Below, piece after piece: positions 1 through 9,190 of a stretch of DNA of 64,000 bases (the stretch's first letter is position 1; every line of letters starts with the position of its first letter). Location of the stretch: the NCBI RefSeq assembly GCF_002174455.2, contig NZ_CP147246.1:1701501-1765500 (forward strand), read 5' to 3'. Source of the DNA: Enterococcus sp. 9D6_DIV0238. Lineage in GTDB: Bacteria > Bacillota > Bacilli > Lactobacillales > Enterococcaceae. The position numbers were made by a program, and so were the translations under genes. The notes under the pieces were generated by a model. It was not told the origin of the DNA and did not search any database. It saw only the letters and a list, made by a program, of their open reading frames with translations.

Positions 1-650
1 TCTTTAGAAATATCCTGCACCGTAATAATCTCACCTTGACGAATAAATGCCGCTCGATGTGCATGCTGTTGGATTTCATTTAGATCATGGCTAGATAAAA
101 AAATAGTCATGCCATTTTTATTATATTTTTCCAGTTCTTCAAATAAGCGATGCTGCATCAGTGGGTCTAAACCATTCGTAGGCTCATCTAAAATCAACAA
201 TTCTGGATTTGGCAAAATTCCAGCGATGATTGCAATTTTCTTTTTATTTCCCAACGACAGTTCAGACATTTTTTTCTTCCCGTCGATATCGAATCGCTCC
301 ATAAAATAATCGATCTGTTCTTTACTGTTTTTAAGTTGGTGAAACTCTGCTACATATTTTAGAATATCTAATGTTGACATGGCTGGATAAAAACGCACAT
401 CACTTGAGACATACCCTGTACGTTTACGAATCTCCTTGGCATTTTTGACACTGTCCAAGCCAAGAATCGTCGCAGTCCCGTGATCTGGATAAATAAAATT
501 CAGCATTGATTTGATCGTCGTTGATTTCCCAGAACCATTTGGCCCAATAAAGCCATAAATTTCTCCTTTTTCTACAGTTAGATCTACTTGATTGATTGCA
601 GGTTTCTTTTTATACAGCTTGGTTAATCCCTCTAGCTCAATGGCCTTCAT
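1..650 (-). CDS. ABC transporter ATP-binding protein (C-terminus beyond window)
   Basis: This is the ATPase subunit of an ABC transporter, cut by the left edge; about 216 codons are visible. The start ATG (648-650) follows an AAGGAGG-type ribosome binding site. The product shows Walker A GPNGSGKST near residue 40, Walker B LLILDEPTNGLDP, and an H-loop in LSSHDLNE. The signature is LSLGNKKK instead of LSGGQ, a form seen in the BcrA/drug-export type of ABC ATPases. The permease gene would lie outside the window. A strong promoter with an overlapping palindrome lies directly upstream and suggests control by a repressor. Substrate is unknown; a drug or peptide exporter is an inference from the signature type. 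Confidence 0.85.
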   Translation of the reverse strand, partial: MKAIELEGLTKLYKKKPAINQVDLTVEKGEIYGFIGPNGSGKSTTIKSMLNFIYPDHGTATILGLDSVKNAKEIRKRTGYVSSDVRFYPAMSTLDILKYVAEFHQLKNSKEQIDYFMERFDIDGKKKMSELSLGNKKKIAIIAGILPNPELLILDEPTNGLDPLMQHRLFEELEKYNKNGMTIFLSSHDLNEIQQHAHRAAFIRQGEIITVQDISK

Positions 651-666
651 TTCACCATTCCTCCTT

Positions 667-716
667 ATTGACTCATCAGTCAATTGAAGTATATACCTAA
701 GGCAACAGTTCGTCAA
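667..716 (-). promoter_or_regulatory. Promoter and palindromic operator of the ABC ATPase gene
   Basis: On the minus strand TTGACG (711-716) and TATACT (688-693) are separated by exactly 17 bp. Directly downstream, at 667-684, lies ATTGACT-N4-AGTCAAT, two perfect 7-bp arms covering the expected transcription start and early leader. The position fits a repressor that blocks initiation, and the arm size is typical of TetR-family operators; the regulator itself is not identified. Confidence 0.7.
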
Positions 717-764
717 AAAAAGAGAATAAAACAGCCATGATCAAAGCCTAGTTGTTTTATCCTC
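714..764 (-). terminator. Terminator downstream of the pseudouridine synthase gene
   Basis: A 12-bp imperfect stem (arms 722-733 and 753-764) is followed on the minus strand by seven T residues. It closes the pseudouridine synthase transcript, and its T tract abuts the -35 box of the next gene. Confidence 0.75.
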
Positions 765-785
765 TACATAGTAATCCTAGCTATC

Positions 786-1496
786 CTACAGCTCTTGAAG
801 CTCCGTCTCTGTCAACGGGCGATAGGCTCCCAAAGGCAGCTGCTCATCCAATACTAAACTGCCCATGCGTAAACGTTTTAGATAAACAACTCTTTTATCG
901 ACCGCTTCAAACATTCGTTTCACTTGATGAAACTTTCCCTCTTGAATGACTAACCGGATCTTTGATGTTTGATTGGCTTCATTTATCTCGTCGATCAGCA
1001 GCTTGCTCGGTTTTACCTGTTCATCGTTCGTTAGAGCAAAGCCAGAAGCGAAGATCTGCACATCTTCTTCTGTGACTAGCCCTTCGATTTCAGCAAAGTA
1101 TTCTTTATCCACATGCTTTTTAGGTGACAATAATCGATGTGCCAATTGACCATCATTCGTTAAGAGTAATAATCCTTCTGTATCCTTGTCCAAACGACCA
1201 ACAGGAAACAAATCAGTACGATAATCTTCCTCTTTCAGTAAATCGATCACCGTTTGATCCCTTGCATCTTCCGTTGCGGACACAACTCCTTGCGGTTTAT
1301 GTAATAGATAATAATAAAATTTTTGATAGATCACTCGTTCTCCTGCAAATAAAACGATGTCCTGATATTCATCGATATGCAGCTTACCATCTTTTACAGG
1401 CTGTTCGTTTACCGTTACGAGATTTTTTTTCAGCAACAGTTTGACTTCTTTTCTACTGCCAACACCTGCTTCGGCAAGAAATTTATCTAAACGCAT
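786..1496 (-). CDS. rsuA: 16S rRNA pseudouridine synthase, RsuA family
   Basis: The protein (236 aa) modifies a uridine in small-subunit ribosomal RNA. An N-terminal S4 RNA-binding domain (residues 1-50, beginning MRLDKFLAEAG) is followed by the RsuA/RluB catalytic core with the motif GRLDKDTEGLLLLTND near residues 101-116, which carries the catalytic Asp. Length is normal for the family. The start ATG has a GGAG site about 10 nt upstream. The gene follows the MurJ-type flippase gene on the same strand with about 97 bp between them, an order also known for ytgP and its neighbour in Bacillus. The exact target uridine (position 516 in E. coli) is inferred from the family. Confidence 0.9.
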   Translation of the reverse strand: MRLDKFLAEAGVGSRKEVKLLLKKNLVTVNEQPVKDGKLHIDEYQDIVLFAGERVIYQKFYYYLLHKPQGVVSATEDARDQTVIDLLKEEDYRTDLFPVGRLDKDTEGLLLLTNDGQLAHRLLSPKKHVDKEYFAEIEGLVTEEDVQIFASGFALTNDEQVKPSKLLIDEINEANQTSKIRLVIQEGKFHQVKRMFEAVDKRVVYLKRLRMGSLVLDEQLPLGAYRPLTETELQEL

Positions 1497-1593
1497 TCAA
1501 TCGAATCTCCTTTTATAAGAAAATAAGTGTGAGCAAAAGTATCCCTACTCCTGCTGCACACTCTAAATTTAAATCCATCATGAGCGAATGCTC

Positions 1594-3243
1594 TTATCTT
1601 ATTTTTAATTTGCGGCGAATTTTATTCACGCTGCTCCCTAATAATTTATCTGCCAGTCTTAGTTTCAACGTAATATAACCATATACGGCTCCGCCAAAAG
1701 CTGCAACAAGCATAATGATGATAAATGACTGGAACTTACGTGTTGGGTCTAAGAATAAATATAAGAACTGACGCATGATAACAGTCGCAACGACCATCAC
1801 TAACGTGATCAAAAAGATCAATAATCCGCGGCGCAAGGTCAAGCTAAAATTAAAACGGCTGACTTTTTTGATTTTTCTCAAAATCAAGGTACATGCAAAA
1901 GCAAAACCGATCATCGTAGCAATCGCTGGCCCATAGACTTCAAATAATCGAATAGCTGGATATTGAACGATCAGCTTCAGCGCAAGTCCTAAACCAAAGT
2001 ACTTGATGGCTGCTTTATTTTCATACATCCCCATCAACATCGTCGATGACAACATGTATAGGCCCATGAACAGCCCGGCAAAGCAAGCTTGAACTAAAAC
2101 CGATACACCTAAATGATCCGGCGAATAAAACATCGTATATAGCGGCTTCGCTAATACGATCATCCCGAATGTGGCCGGTAGCATCACAAACATAAATAAC
2201 TGCAGGTTATTGCTGATCAGCTTTGAAAGATCACGGTAATTTTTCAAGGTGATCGCTTCTGTGATCAATGGCAACCCTGTTGCAGAAATCGATGTTGCTA
2301 AAGCAATGACGACCATCGTCAATTTATCAGGATTCGCATTAAAAATAGCGAAAAATGTACGCAGCTGACTACCTGAATATGTGGTAAAAGTATTCATGAA
2401 ATTTGAGAATGTAAATTGATCGACCAATTTGAATACAGTAACACCTGAACCTACAATGATAAATGGAATTGCTTCTTTTAACGTTTCTGTCAGTAAATCA
2501 CGAGTAGATGCTTCGTGCTCGTTCGCACTATGTGCTTCCAAGTAATCGAACATCGGCTTTTGTTTACGAATATAGAAAAATAGTACAACAAAGCTAGCTA
2601 ACATTCCGATCGCTGCTGCCAAGGTAGATTGTGTCACTGCATCTACATAATTTCCATCGAAAACTTTCATGATAATGAACGCTGTCAGTAACATATAGAA
2701 GACACGGGCAACTTGTTCAACGATCTGTGATAACGCATACGGCATCATATCCTGATTTCCTTGGAAGTAGCCACGAACCACACTCATACAAGGGAAGATC
2801 AAGACTGCCAAACTCAGTGACCGCATCGTTGGGATCAAATCTTCACCGCCGCCTGACCACTCAGCCAATAAAGGCGAAGCCAGATACATGACGATGGCAA
2901 AAATCGCCCCTAAAATAGCCATCAACTGAAGAGCTTTATAAAAGAGCTGTCTGCTCACTTTATACTCATTAAGAGAATTATAATATGAGGTTTGTTTAGC
3001 GATCGCTGCAGGAATCCCTGCTGTAGAAATTAATAAAAAAAGTGCGTAAACAGTATAACCCATTGAAGACAAACTATTCGCTTCATTGGCGTGTTCACCC
3101 ATCCATGCATACCAAGGAATGATATATACTGCACCCAACAACCGAGAAATTATATTACTAGCTGTCATCCAGGCCGAACCTTTGACCATTTTTTCCTGGT
3201 TCGTCAAGACTGGTTGATCAGCAGGATTTGATTGATTGATCAT
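1594..3243 (-). CDS. murJ: Lipid II flippase / polysaccharide biosynthesis protein (MurJ/YtgP type)
   Basis: This 549-aa membrane protein belongs to the MOP/MATE exporter superfamily. It has about 14 hydrophobic segments after a short polar N-terminus, and a basic C-terminal tail. The size and N-terminal pattern (KGSAWMTASNIISRLLGAVYIIPW) fit the YtgP group, shown in Bacillus to be the MurJ lipid II flippase. It would move the peptidoglycan precursor across the membrane. The start ATG has GGAGGAG 4-5 nt upstream. Divergent murE, 445 bp away, makes an active precursor for the same pathway. Other MOP members export polysaccharide units, so the exact substrate is an inference. Confidence 0.82.
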   Translation of the reverse strand: MINQSNPADQPVLTNQEKMVKGSAWMTASNIISRLLGAVYIIPWYAWMGEHANEANSLSSMGYTVYALFLLISTAGIPAAIAKQTSYYNSLNEYKVSRQLFYKALQLMAILGAIFAIVMYLASPLLAEWSGGGEDLIPTMRSLSLAVLIFPCMSVVRGYFQGNQDMMPYALSQIVEQVARVFYMLLTAFIIMKVFDGNYVDAVTQSTLAAAIGMLASFVVLFFYIRKQKPMFDYLEAHSANEHEASTRDLLTETLKEAIPFIIVGSGVTVFKLVDQFTFSNFMNTFTTYSGSQLRTFFAIFNANPDKLTMVVIALATSISATGLPLITEAITLKNYRDLSKLISNNLQLFMFVMLPATFGMIVLAKPLYTMFYSPDHLGVSVLVQACFAGLFMGLYMLSSTMLMGMYENKAAIKYFGLGLALKLIVQYPAIRLFEVYGPAIATMIGFAFACTLILRKIKKVSRFNFSLTLRRGLLIFLITLVMVVATVIMRQFLYLFLDPTRKFQSFIIIMLVAAFGGAVYGYITLKLRLADKLLGSSVNKIRRKLKIR

Positions 3244-3279
3244 TTAACTCCTCCAACTTTCTTCAAACATGCTTTCTTT

Positions 3280-3308
3280 ATTTTAATTGTTAAATCAAGT
3301 ATATGCAA
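3280..3308 (-). promoter_or_regulatory. Promoter of the murJ-type gene
   Basis: On the minus strand TTGCAT (3303-3308) and TAAAAT (3280-3285) are spaced by 17 bp, 37 bp upstream of the start codon. Confidence 0.5.
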
Positions 3309-3688
3309 CGAATTTCTCGAATAATTTCACTTATTTATCGTTTCCCTACATAAATCATTGAAAAACACTTAAAAAGCTATTTTCATAATCATCGATCAAA
3401 TTATCACTTCTTCAACTTTTATATAAATTAATCTAAAATAACTGAAATAAAGAGTAGAAAAACATCGTTTTTTTATCCAAAATTAACCAATTATTCTTCT
3501 TACTTGCAACCAAATTTCCTAATACCATTTATAAAAAAATTCACACGACTATTTATTCTGCTTATATAATAAAATAGCACACATCTTGAAGTTTTACTGT
3601 TTAAATTGTATGATGAAATCCTAAACTAGTATAGCTATACCGATAAAACCTGACATTCAGATTTTAACCGGTGCTTGGAGGCCGAATA
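3309..3688. other. AT-rich intergenic region between murJ and murE
   Basis: This gap separates the divergent cell-wall genes. It is strongly AT-rich, with a TATAAT box at 3565-3570 lacking a good -35 box and a perfect 12-bp palindrome GTATAGCTATAC at 3629-3640. No convincing coding sequence, riboswitch or RNA gene is visible. The palindrome lies about 50 bp before the murE start and could be a protein site. Confidence 0.5.
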
Positions 3689-5203
3689 ATGACTATTTCT
3701 TTAGAAAAAATCCGGGAATGTTTACTTAAAGAACACCTTTTAAAAGAATTTACTTCAGCTGAAGGCTGGAGCTTAACATCACCAATTTCACTAGAAAATA
3801 AACAATTCGATGCTCTTTCTTACGATTCCCGCACCGTAAATAGCGACACACTTTTTTTCTGTAAAGGCTTGAATTTCAAAGAAGACTATTTAACAACGGC
3901 CATTACAGCTGGACTTGAAGTTTATGTGGCAGAACAGCCTTATGAGGTTGAAGCGGCTCTAGGAATCATCGTCACGGATATCAAAAAAGCGATGGCTGTT
4001 TTGAGCATGGCGTTCTATGATTATCCACAGAATAAACTGAAATTAGTCGGCTTTACAGGTACAAAAGGAAAGACAACTGCCGCTTATTTCACAAAATTCA
4101 TTTTAGATCATGCTACAAACAATAAAACAGCGATGCTGTCTACTATGAACTCGACATTGGATGGACAAACTTTTTTCAAATCACAGCTGACAACACCTGA
4201 ATCATTAGATCTTTATCGTATGATGGCAGAAGCAGTCGATAACCAGATGACCCATTTTATCATGGAGGTCTCTTCACAAGCTTATAAGACGAATCGAGTA
4301 TATGGTTTATTCTTTGATGTAGGGATCTTTCTAAATATCACACCTGACCACATCAGTCCGATCGAGCATCCGACATTCGATGATTATTTTTATTGTAAAA
4401 GACAATTGATCTCACATTCTAAGACAGTTATTTTAAACCACGACTCTGACTATTTCCAATTATTGAAGGAAACAGCAGAGCTTCATCACACACCATACAT
4501 CATTTATGGCAGTCAGCAGACAGATACAGATTATGCTTATCAAACCGATCCAGAAGATTCCTTAGCCTTTTCTGTTACAGCCAAAAAGGACACACTTGGA
4601 CTTGCTGGTGACTATCATTTACGCTTAGGCGGCGACTTTAATAAAGGAAATGCACTCAGTGCAATGATTGCTGCTTCTTTGGTCGGTGCTACTCACGATT
4701 CATGTGTCCAAGGAATTCAAGAAGCAACAGTTCCTGGACGAATGGAGCTTTTAACAAACACAAATGGGGCAAAAGTTTATGTTGATTATGCCCATAATTA
4801 TGATAGCTTGAAAAACCTTCTGACTTTTATAAAAGAAGAACATCCAGAAGGCCGTTTGATTGTAGTGATCGGCAGCACGGGCAACAAAGCGATTTCCCGA
4901 CGTAAAGATTTCGGCAGGGTGTTAACTGAACTTGCAGATATCGCGATTTTAACCACAGATGACCCTGCTGATGAAGATCCTGCTGCCATTTGTAAAGAGA
5001 TCGCAGAATATATAACTGCACCGATCCAAGTCGAAACGATTATCGATCGCAGTGCCGCAATAGAAAAAGCACTCTCCTTGAGCAATCCAAAAGATGCTGT
5101 TGTTTTGGCAGGTAAAGGAGCAGATTTATATCAAAAGATCCATGGGATAGATACTCCCTATGAAGGTGACTTTGCTATTGCAGAGCGTTTGATCGACCGT
5201 TAG
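3689..5203 (+). CDS. murE: UDP-N-acetylmuramoyl-tripeptide synthetase (MurE, L-lysine type)
   Basis: MurE adds the third stem-peptide residue to UDP-MurNAc-L-Ala-D-Glu in the cytoplasm. The 504-aa protein has a Mur-ligase N-domain, the ATP loop GFTGTKGKTT (residues 121-130), a central domain with the CKRQL segment carrying the carbamylated lysine, and a C-domain. The specificity motif reads DDPA (residues 424-427), as in lysine-adding enzymes, instead of the DNPR of diaminopimelate enzymes. The ATG at 3689 is chosen because GGAGG lies 7 nt upstream; an in-frame GTG at 3671 lacks such a site. The gene appears monocistronic. Confidence 0.93.
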   Translation: MTISLEKIRECLLKEHLLKEFTSAEGWSLTSPISLENKQFDALSYDSRTVNSDTLFFCKGLNFKEDYLTTAITAGLEVYVAEQPYEVEAALGIIVTDIKKAMAVLSMAFYDYPQNKLKLVGFTGTKGKTTAAYFTKFILDHATNNKTAMLSTMNSTLDGQTFFKSQLTTPESLDLYRMMAEAVDNQMTHFIMEVSSQAYKTNRVYGLFFDVGIFLNITPDHISPIEHPTFDDYFYCKRQLISHSKTVILNHDSDYFQLLKETAELHHTPYIIYGSQQTDTDYAYQTDPEDSLAFSVTAKKDTLGLAGDYHLRLGGDFNKGNALSAMIAASLVGATHDSCVQGIQEATVPGRMELLTNTNGAKVYVDYAHNYDSLKNLLTFIKEEHPEGRLIVVIGSTGNKAISRRKDFGRVLTELADIAILTTDDPADEDPAAICKEIAEYITAPIQVETIIDRSAAIEKALSLSNPKDAVVLAGKGADLYQKIHGIDTPYEGDFAIAERLIDR

Positions 5204-5213
5204 AATATACAAC

Positions 5214-5332
5214 TAAAACAAGAGTCCTGAACAAAACTAGAAAACAGTTTTGCTCTGGACTCTACTTCTTAATAAACCGTGGTCAAATATCCTCTTATTT
5301 CTTGGGATCAAACACTTCTATCCCAGCCTATA
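5214..5332 (-). repeat. Intergenic mosaic repeat, copy 1 (reverse orientation)
   Basis: This stretch shares modules with five other intergenic regions here: a CTGGGATAGAAGTGTTTGATCC-like entry, CCACGGTTTATTAAGAAGTAG, and a hairpin of AGAGTCC and GGACTCT arms around AAAACT-AGTTTT (5221-5263). It lies between the convergent ends of murE and the DUF1801 gene. Read on the minus strand the hairpin is followed by TTGTTTT, so it probably terminates the minus-strand operon. Confidence 0.75.
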
Positions 5333-5333
5333 T

Positions 5334-5732
5334 TTACTTTTGATGATAGGTCAGTGCTCGTTGGATACAAAAAGCTAATTCTTCTAGAGGTAATTCCTTT
5401 GCAGGATCAAGAACAATGGCGCGATTCTTAGAGAATTCCAGTTCCTTGGAAAACAACGCCCGAAATTCTTCGATCACGGTCGTTTGACAATGGAAAAAAA
5501 GGGCGATCTTGGCTTCCCCAAAGCAATCAAGTCGAATAGGTGTCCCAGATTTTGTTTGAATAGTAGAATAAGTTGGTTGATGCCATTTTAAGCTTTCTTC
5601 GATTTCACCAACTTCAGAAGTTGCTTCGCCAACCTCAAAGATCAACGCCCTAAGCTCCAGCAATGATAAGCGAATAACCTCTGGATATTGTTCAAAAACA
5701 GCGGCAACCTGTTCATTTTTGATTTCTTTCAT
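5334..5732 (-). CDS. DUF1801 family protein
   Basis: The 132-aa protein looks like the DUF1801 (YdhG-like) fold: a short helical N-terminus, the core KWHQPTY...PIRLDCFGEAKIALFFHCQTT, and a helical C-terminus. These small cytoplasmic proteins have no firm biochemical role. The ATG is preceded by GAGGTGAG at a good distance. It follows the GyrI-like gene by only 11 bp and is probably cotranscribed with it. Confidence 0.7.
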   Translation of the reverse strand: MKEIKNEQVAAVFEQYPEVIRLSLLELRALIFEVGEATSEVGEIEESLKWHQPTYSTIQTKSGTPIRLDCFGEAKIALFFHCQTTVIEEFRALFSKELEFSKNRAIVLDPAKELPLEELAFCIQRALTYHQK

Positions 5733-5743
5733 TTTAACTCACC

Positions 5744-6262
5744 TCATTTTTTGAGCGGAATCCATAGCTCACAACGATACTCATCAGACATCATGTCCCC
5801 TATAGGATAATATTCTATTCGCGGCAGCTGCTGATTTTCTTCTAATGACTCAGCTATCCATGGAGCAGTCAATTGATTTTTTAATTGCATCAAATGATTC
5901 GGTTTGTTTGCGTCAAAAGTAGAAACAGCATTTGCGATCGCTCCTTGACAAGTGAAGACTGCCCAAGACGTTTTGACCACTTGGATACTCGTCAATTCTT
6001 CAGCGATTTCTTTTTCTCCCTGAGCACTTACACTGATCATGTAATTAAACGTTTCTGCCACCTGTCGATTGCTGTCAGAGACGCCATAGAACCCACCTGC
6101 CTTTTCTTTAGTTTCAGATAATAGCTGATTGATCTTGGCCTCTGTTAAATCAGCCCAAAATGCTGATATTCCTTGATAATCCTCAAAGTGATCAATTATA
6201 TCTAGTGTTTTTTGATAGCCGACCAGATTAAATTTCGGCTTTTTTTGAATGTGAAAATCCAT
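5744..6262 (-). CDS. GyrI-like / effector-binding domain protein
   Basis: The 172-aa product resembles the effector-binding (GyrI-like, SRPBCC-type) domain found at the C-terminus of AraC and MerR regulators, here without a DNA-binding domain. Diagnostic stretches are FNLVGYQKTLD, WAVFTCQGAI and a C-terminal CELWIPLKK. The similar segments WAIFTGQGAM and TFEVWLPVTKK occur in the AraC regulator at 31186-32070. The start at 6262 is chosen because AGAGGAGA lies about 8 nt upstream; the reading frame opens 63 nt earlier without a site. It probably binds a small hydrophobic or cationic ligand, an inference from the fold. Confidence 0.72.
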   Translation of the reverse strand: MDFHIQKKPKFNLVGYQKTLDIIDHFEDYQGISAFWADLTEAKINQLLSETKEKAGGFYGVSDSNRQVAETFNYMISVSAQGEKEIAEELTSIQVVKTSWAVFTCQGAIANAVSTFDANKPNHLMQLKNQLTAPWIAESLEENQQLPRIEYYPIGDMMSDEYRCELWIPLKK

Positions 6263-6338
6263 CGTATCATCTCCTCTATCATTTGCTATTACTTTAGCAT
6301 CTAATAGATGACAACAGTTTGTCATATTTTACCAAAAA

Positions 6339-7256
6339 TCATACCATCCAGACCATCACCAGCGTCATCAGTAATAAACTGATCAAAATACTCATGGAGG
6401 AAGTAAAACCAACCGTCTCTTCTTTTACTCCAGCCTTCACACTATTGATCACAGAAAATGTCGGCATCGGTGCTAAACTCAACACCACTAATACGATTCT
6501 CAATAATGGCTCCAACGGAATAATGAAGGCAAATATCAATGCAAAGACTAGCCCGCACACGTATCGCCAAAACAGCACTTCTCTCACTAGTTTCAGTGCT
6601 TGTTTAGGCAAACGTAATTCAAGATATAATCCAATCATGAACATCGATAAAAAGCCATTTGCTTTTGCAACTAGCTCTAGTATTTGAATCAATTCCACTG
6701 GCAAGCCAACTTGAACTGCACGCAACAGCAGCATGATCATGTAGGCCGTAAAAGGAACAGACTTAAACAATGTCGATAGAATTTCTTTTAACGTCGTTTC
6801 TTCTTTAGAACCAACTATTTTATCGATCAACAGCGTACTACCGCCTGTCAGCATGACACTATTCCCTATATCAAACATCAGTAAAAACGGAATCGCTAAC
6901 GGATAAAATCCCTGAATAAACGGCAATGTAAAATTGCCAATATTATAGCCTGACATCGAATACATTTGAAATGTCCGTTCCAATGTCGAACGCTTTTTGG
7001 ACAACAATCCTCCTGCTAAAATCACGATCAAATTTAATAAAATCCCCATTGCTAATAAAAAGAACAATGTACTTGAAACAACCACATTTGCCAAACTAAC
7101 AATAACTGTTGCTGGTAATGTAATATTGACTATGATCACAGATAAAGTCCCGCCATCTGCTTTACTCAATAAACCAAAGCGTTTCATCAAATACCCCAAA
7201 ATGATGACAAAACAAAAACTAACCGCCTGTAACAAAATCTCTTTCAACCACTTCAC
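6339..7256 (-). CDS. AEC family transporter (auxin efflux carrier/malate permease type)
   Basis: This 305-aa membrane protein has about ten hydrophobic segments in two halves separated by a loop (KIVGSKEETTLKEI), as in the auxin efflux carrier family. Bacterial members move dicarboxylates such as malate or other organic anions. The start is uncertain: GTG at 7256 has a poor site, while an in-frame TTG at 7247 lies 5-6 nt after GAGGGTGA. It has its own short upstream region and diverges from the 138-aa membrane protein gene. The substrate cannot be read from the sequence. Confidence 0.8.
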   Translation of the reverse strand: MKWLKEILLQAVSFCFVIILGYLMKRFGLLSKADGGTLSVIIVNITLPATVIVSLANVVVSSTLFFLLAMGILLNLIVILAGGLLSKKRSTLERTFQMYSMSGYNIGNFTLPFIQGFYPLAIPFLLMFDIGNSVMLTGGSTLLIDKIVGSKEETTLKEILSTLFKSVPFTAYMIMLLLRAVQVGLPVELIQILELVAKANGFLSMFMIGLYLELRLPKQALKLVREVLFWRYVCGLVFALIFAFIIPLEPLLRIVLVVLSLAPMPTFSVINSVKAGVKEETVGFTSSMSILISLLLMTLVMVWMV

Positions 7257-7385
7257 CCTCGTCTCTTTACTTGACTATCTTAAACAAAGTATAACAAAAA
7301 AAGGGAGGAGCAACTCACTTAAATCAATTGTCTGCCTGTTTATATGTGCTACAATTAGGGAAAAGCACGAGGAAGGTTCTTCTTT

Positions 7386-7802
7386 ATGACAAAAAAACTC
7401 TTGTTGCTCACTAACTTATTTATCGGTTTCGGTGGTATAGCAGGTGGCGTGATGGCTTTATCCAGCAATGCGCATTCAAGTCTTGGGCTATCAGAAGACA
7501 TGTTGCGATACTCACCGTTTACAACTTTTTTGATTCCCGGATTATTTTTGTTAGTAATGATCGGTTGCGGGAACCTTGCTATCGGCTGGGCTAACTTAAG
7601 ACAAACACACACATTTCCTTACTTGGAGTGTTTGATTGGTCTTGTTCTATGTATCTGGATCATGATCCAATGTCTGATGCTATGGTCTATCGTTGCACTT
7701 CATCTCATTTTCTTTCTCCTAGGATTACTCCAATTTCTAGGTGGATATCTCATCATCAAGCAAAGACAGCTGCCTTTTCCTTTCTCAGCAACTCAACATT
7801 AA
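7386..7802 (+). CDS. Small membrane protein, unknown function
   Basis: The 138-aa product has four hydrophobic segments (about residues 5-25, 47-68, 76-100 and 105-125) joined by short loops and a polar tail. GAGGAAGG lies 9 nt before the ATG. I do not recognise a family; the build resembles small integral membrane proteins common in lactic acid bacteria. It stands alone between a divergent AEC gene and a convergent MFS gene. Confidence 0.7.
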   Translation: MTKKLLLLTNLFIGFGGIAGGVMALSSNAHSSLGLSEDMLRYSPFTTFLIPGLFLLVMIGCGNLAIGWANLRQTHTFPYLECLIGLVLCIWIMIQCLMLWSIVALHLIFFLLGLLQFLGGYLIIKQRQLPFPFSATQH

Positions 7803-7986
7803 AAAAAGAGGATGGGACAGAAGTGTCAAGCTCCGAGAAATAAGCTGGAATTCACGAAAATTTCTCTTCAATTTTTGTGAATTTCAGCTTATTTCCGAAG
7901 GAGTTGCTTCTGTTTCCACCGTTTATTAAGATTTAGAGTGCGAAACAAAACTGATTTTTAGTTTTGTCCCGCACTCTTTTTTATAC
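7803..7986 (+). repeat. Intergenic mosaic repeat, copy 2, with terminator
   Basis: The copy begins GAGGATGGGACAGAAGTGTC. It contains an inner palindrome around GAAATAAGCTG and CAGCTTATTTC (7838-7903), then CTTCTGTTTCCACCGTTTATTAAG, and ends with a hairpin (7936-7976) followed by six T residues. The terminal hairpin can work for the plus-strand 138-aa gene; the minus-strand reading also forms the stem for the convergent MFS gene. Confidence 0.8.
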
Positions 7987-7990
7987 TCTT

Positions 7991-9190
7991 CTAATGTAAA
8001 TTCTTCTGATACAAAAACCTACGCACAAAAACCAACATAGACAGTCCGATCACAAGAAAATATATCGGCATCACTACCAGTGCCCCATTATGAATCACGC
8101 TCATACCATAGGTAAACAAGCTGACCAATAAGTAATACCCTAGGCTAAAAAGCGCTCCAGCTGATCCTATCACCTCTTGATACTCAACTAAAGCTAGACT
8201 TAAGCAGTTAGGCAGCGCCATTCCTGTCCCCGTCAAGACAACAAAAACACCGAGCAAAATAAGCCACATCTGTAGTGTATTCGGTAAAAATACAGACAAT
8301 ACTGTCAACAAAAGACAGGAACTACCCAGCAGCAAACAGCAAATACCCATATAAATGATTTTTTCCGGGCAATAAACCGGTAATAAGCGTTTAGACAACA
8401 ACGAGCCTAAAATCGAAGCACCTGCTACTCCAATGCCTAAAAAACCATAAACTGCTGTAGACAAATGAAAATGTTCGATAAAGATAAACGGAGCTTCCGC
8501 ATAATAACTGAATAGTATCCCATTGATCGCACCGATCAAGAAGCCATAGGTCATCACCTTGGGATCAGTCAATAATCGCTTGATCAAAGGTAACAGCTTT
8601 ACTTGCACTCGTTTTTCCACTTGATACGTTTCAGGTAGGCATAAAAATGCATAGCAGAAAATGACGATACTCATACAAACTAATACAAGAAAAACGGCTC
8701 TAAAGCCTAAATACTGATCAACAAGCCCGCCGATCAAAGGTCCTATCGCCGGCGTAAATGCCAAAGCTGCTGAAATTTGAGCAAACAGCGCATGCCGACG
8801 ATTGCCTGCATAACTTTCTCTTAAAATCGTTTGTGTCACAACAGAACCTGTACTAGCACCGAACGCTTGAATAAAGCGGGCAAAGAGCAGACCATTGATC
8901 GAGTAGGCCCTGAAACATAGAAAACTGCCGATACCATAGACAAACAAGCCGTAAAGCATTGCTTTTCGACGACCACTTAGATCTGACAGCCAGCCCCAAA
9001 AAAAGACTCCGAGCGCAAATGACAGAAAATAGATGCTCAATGTTAGCTGAACTGTCGCCATCGACGCTTGCAAGTCCGTCGCAATATCTGGTAATGATGG
9101 GGTGAAAATCGTTTCACTGATTTGCGGAAATCCTACCAAAACGATCAATAATAATAAAGATGGTGTTTGAGTTTTGATGCTTTTTTTCAA
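7991..9190 (-). CDS. MFS drug transporter, Bcr/CflA type
   Basis: The 399-aa protein has 12 predicted membrane helices and the major-facilitator motif WGWLSDLSGRRKAMLYG between helices 2 and 3. The N-terminal segment TPSLPDIATDLQAS and the length fit the Bcr/CflA group of 12-helix proton-driven drug exporters. The start codon is TTG at 9190, supported by AGGAGG 8 nt upstream; no ATG is suitably placed. A long untranslated leader with an inverted repeat precedes it. The drug or metabolite exported cannot be told from sequence. Confidence 0.85.
   Translation of the reverse strand: MKKSIKTQTPSLLLLIVLVGFPQISETIFTPSLPDIATDLQASMATVQLTLSIYFLSFALGVFFWGWLSDLSGRRKAMLYGLFVYGIGSFLCFRAYSINGLLFARFIQAFGASTGSVVTQTILRESYAGNRRHALFAQISAALAFTPAIGPLIGGLVDQYLGFRAVFLVLVCMSIVIFCYAFLCLPETYQVEKRVQVKLLPLIKRLLTDPKVMTYGFLIGAINGILFSYYAEAPFIFIEHFHLSTAVYGFLGIGVAGASILGSLLSKRLLPVYCPEKIIYMGICCLLLGSSCLLLTVLSVFLPNTLQMWLILLGVFVVLTGTGMALPNCLSLALVEYQEVIGSAGALFSLGYYLLVSLFTYGMSVIHNGALVVMPIYFLVIGLSMLVFVRRFLYQKNLH

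Noticed and set aside
3671..3688. Longer GTG start for murE
   Set aside because: The GGAGG site lies between this codon and the ATG at 3689, which is correctly spaced.
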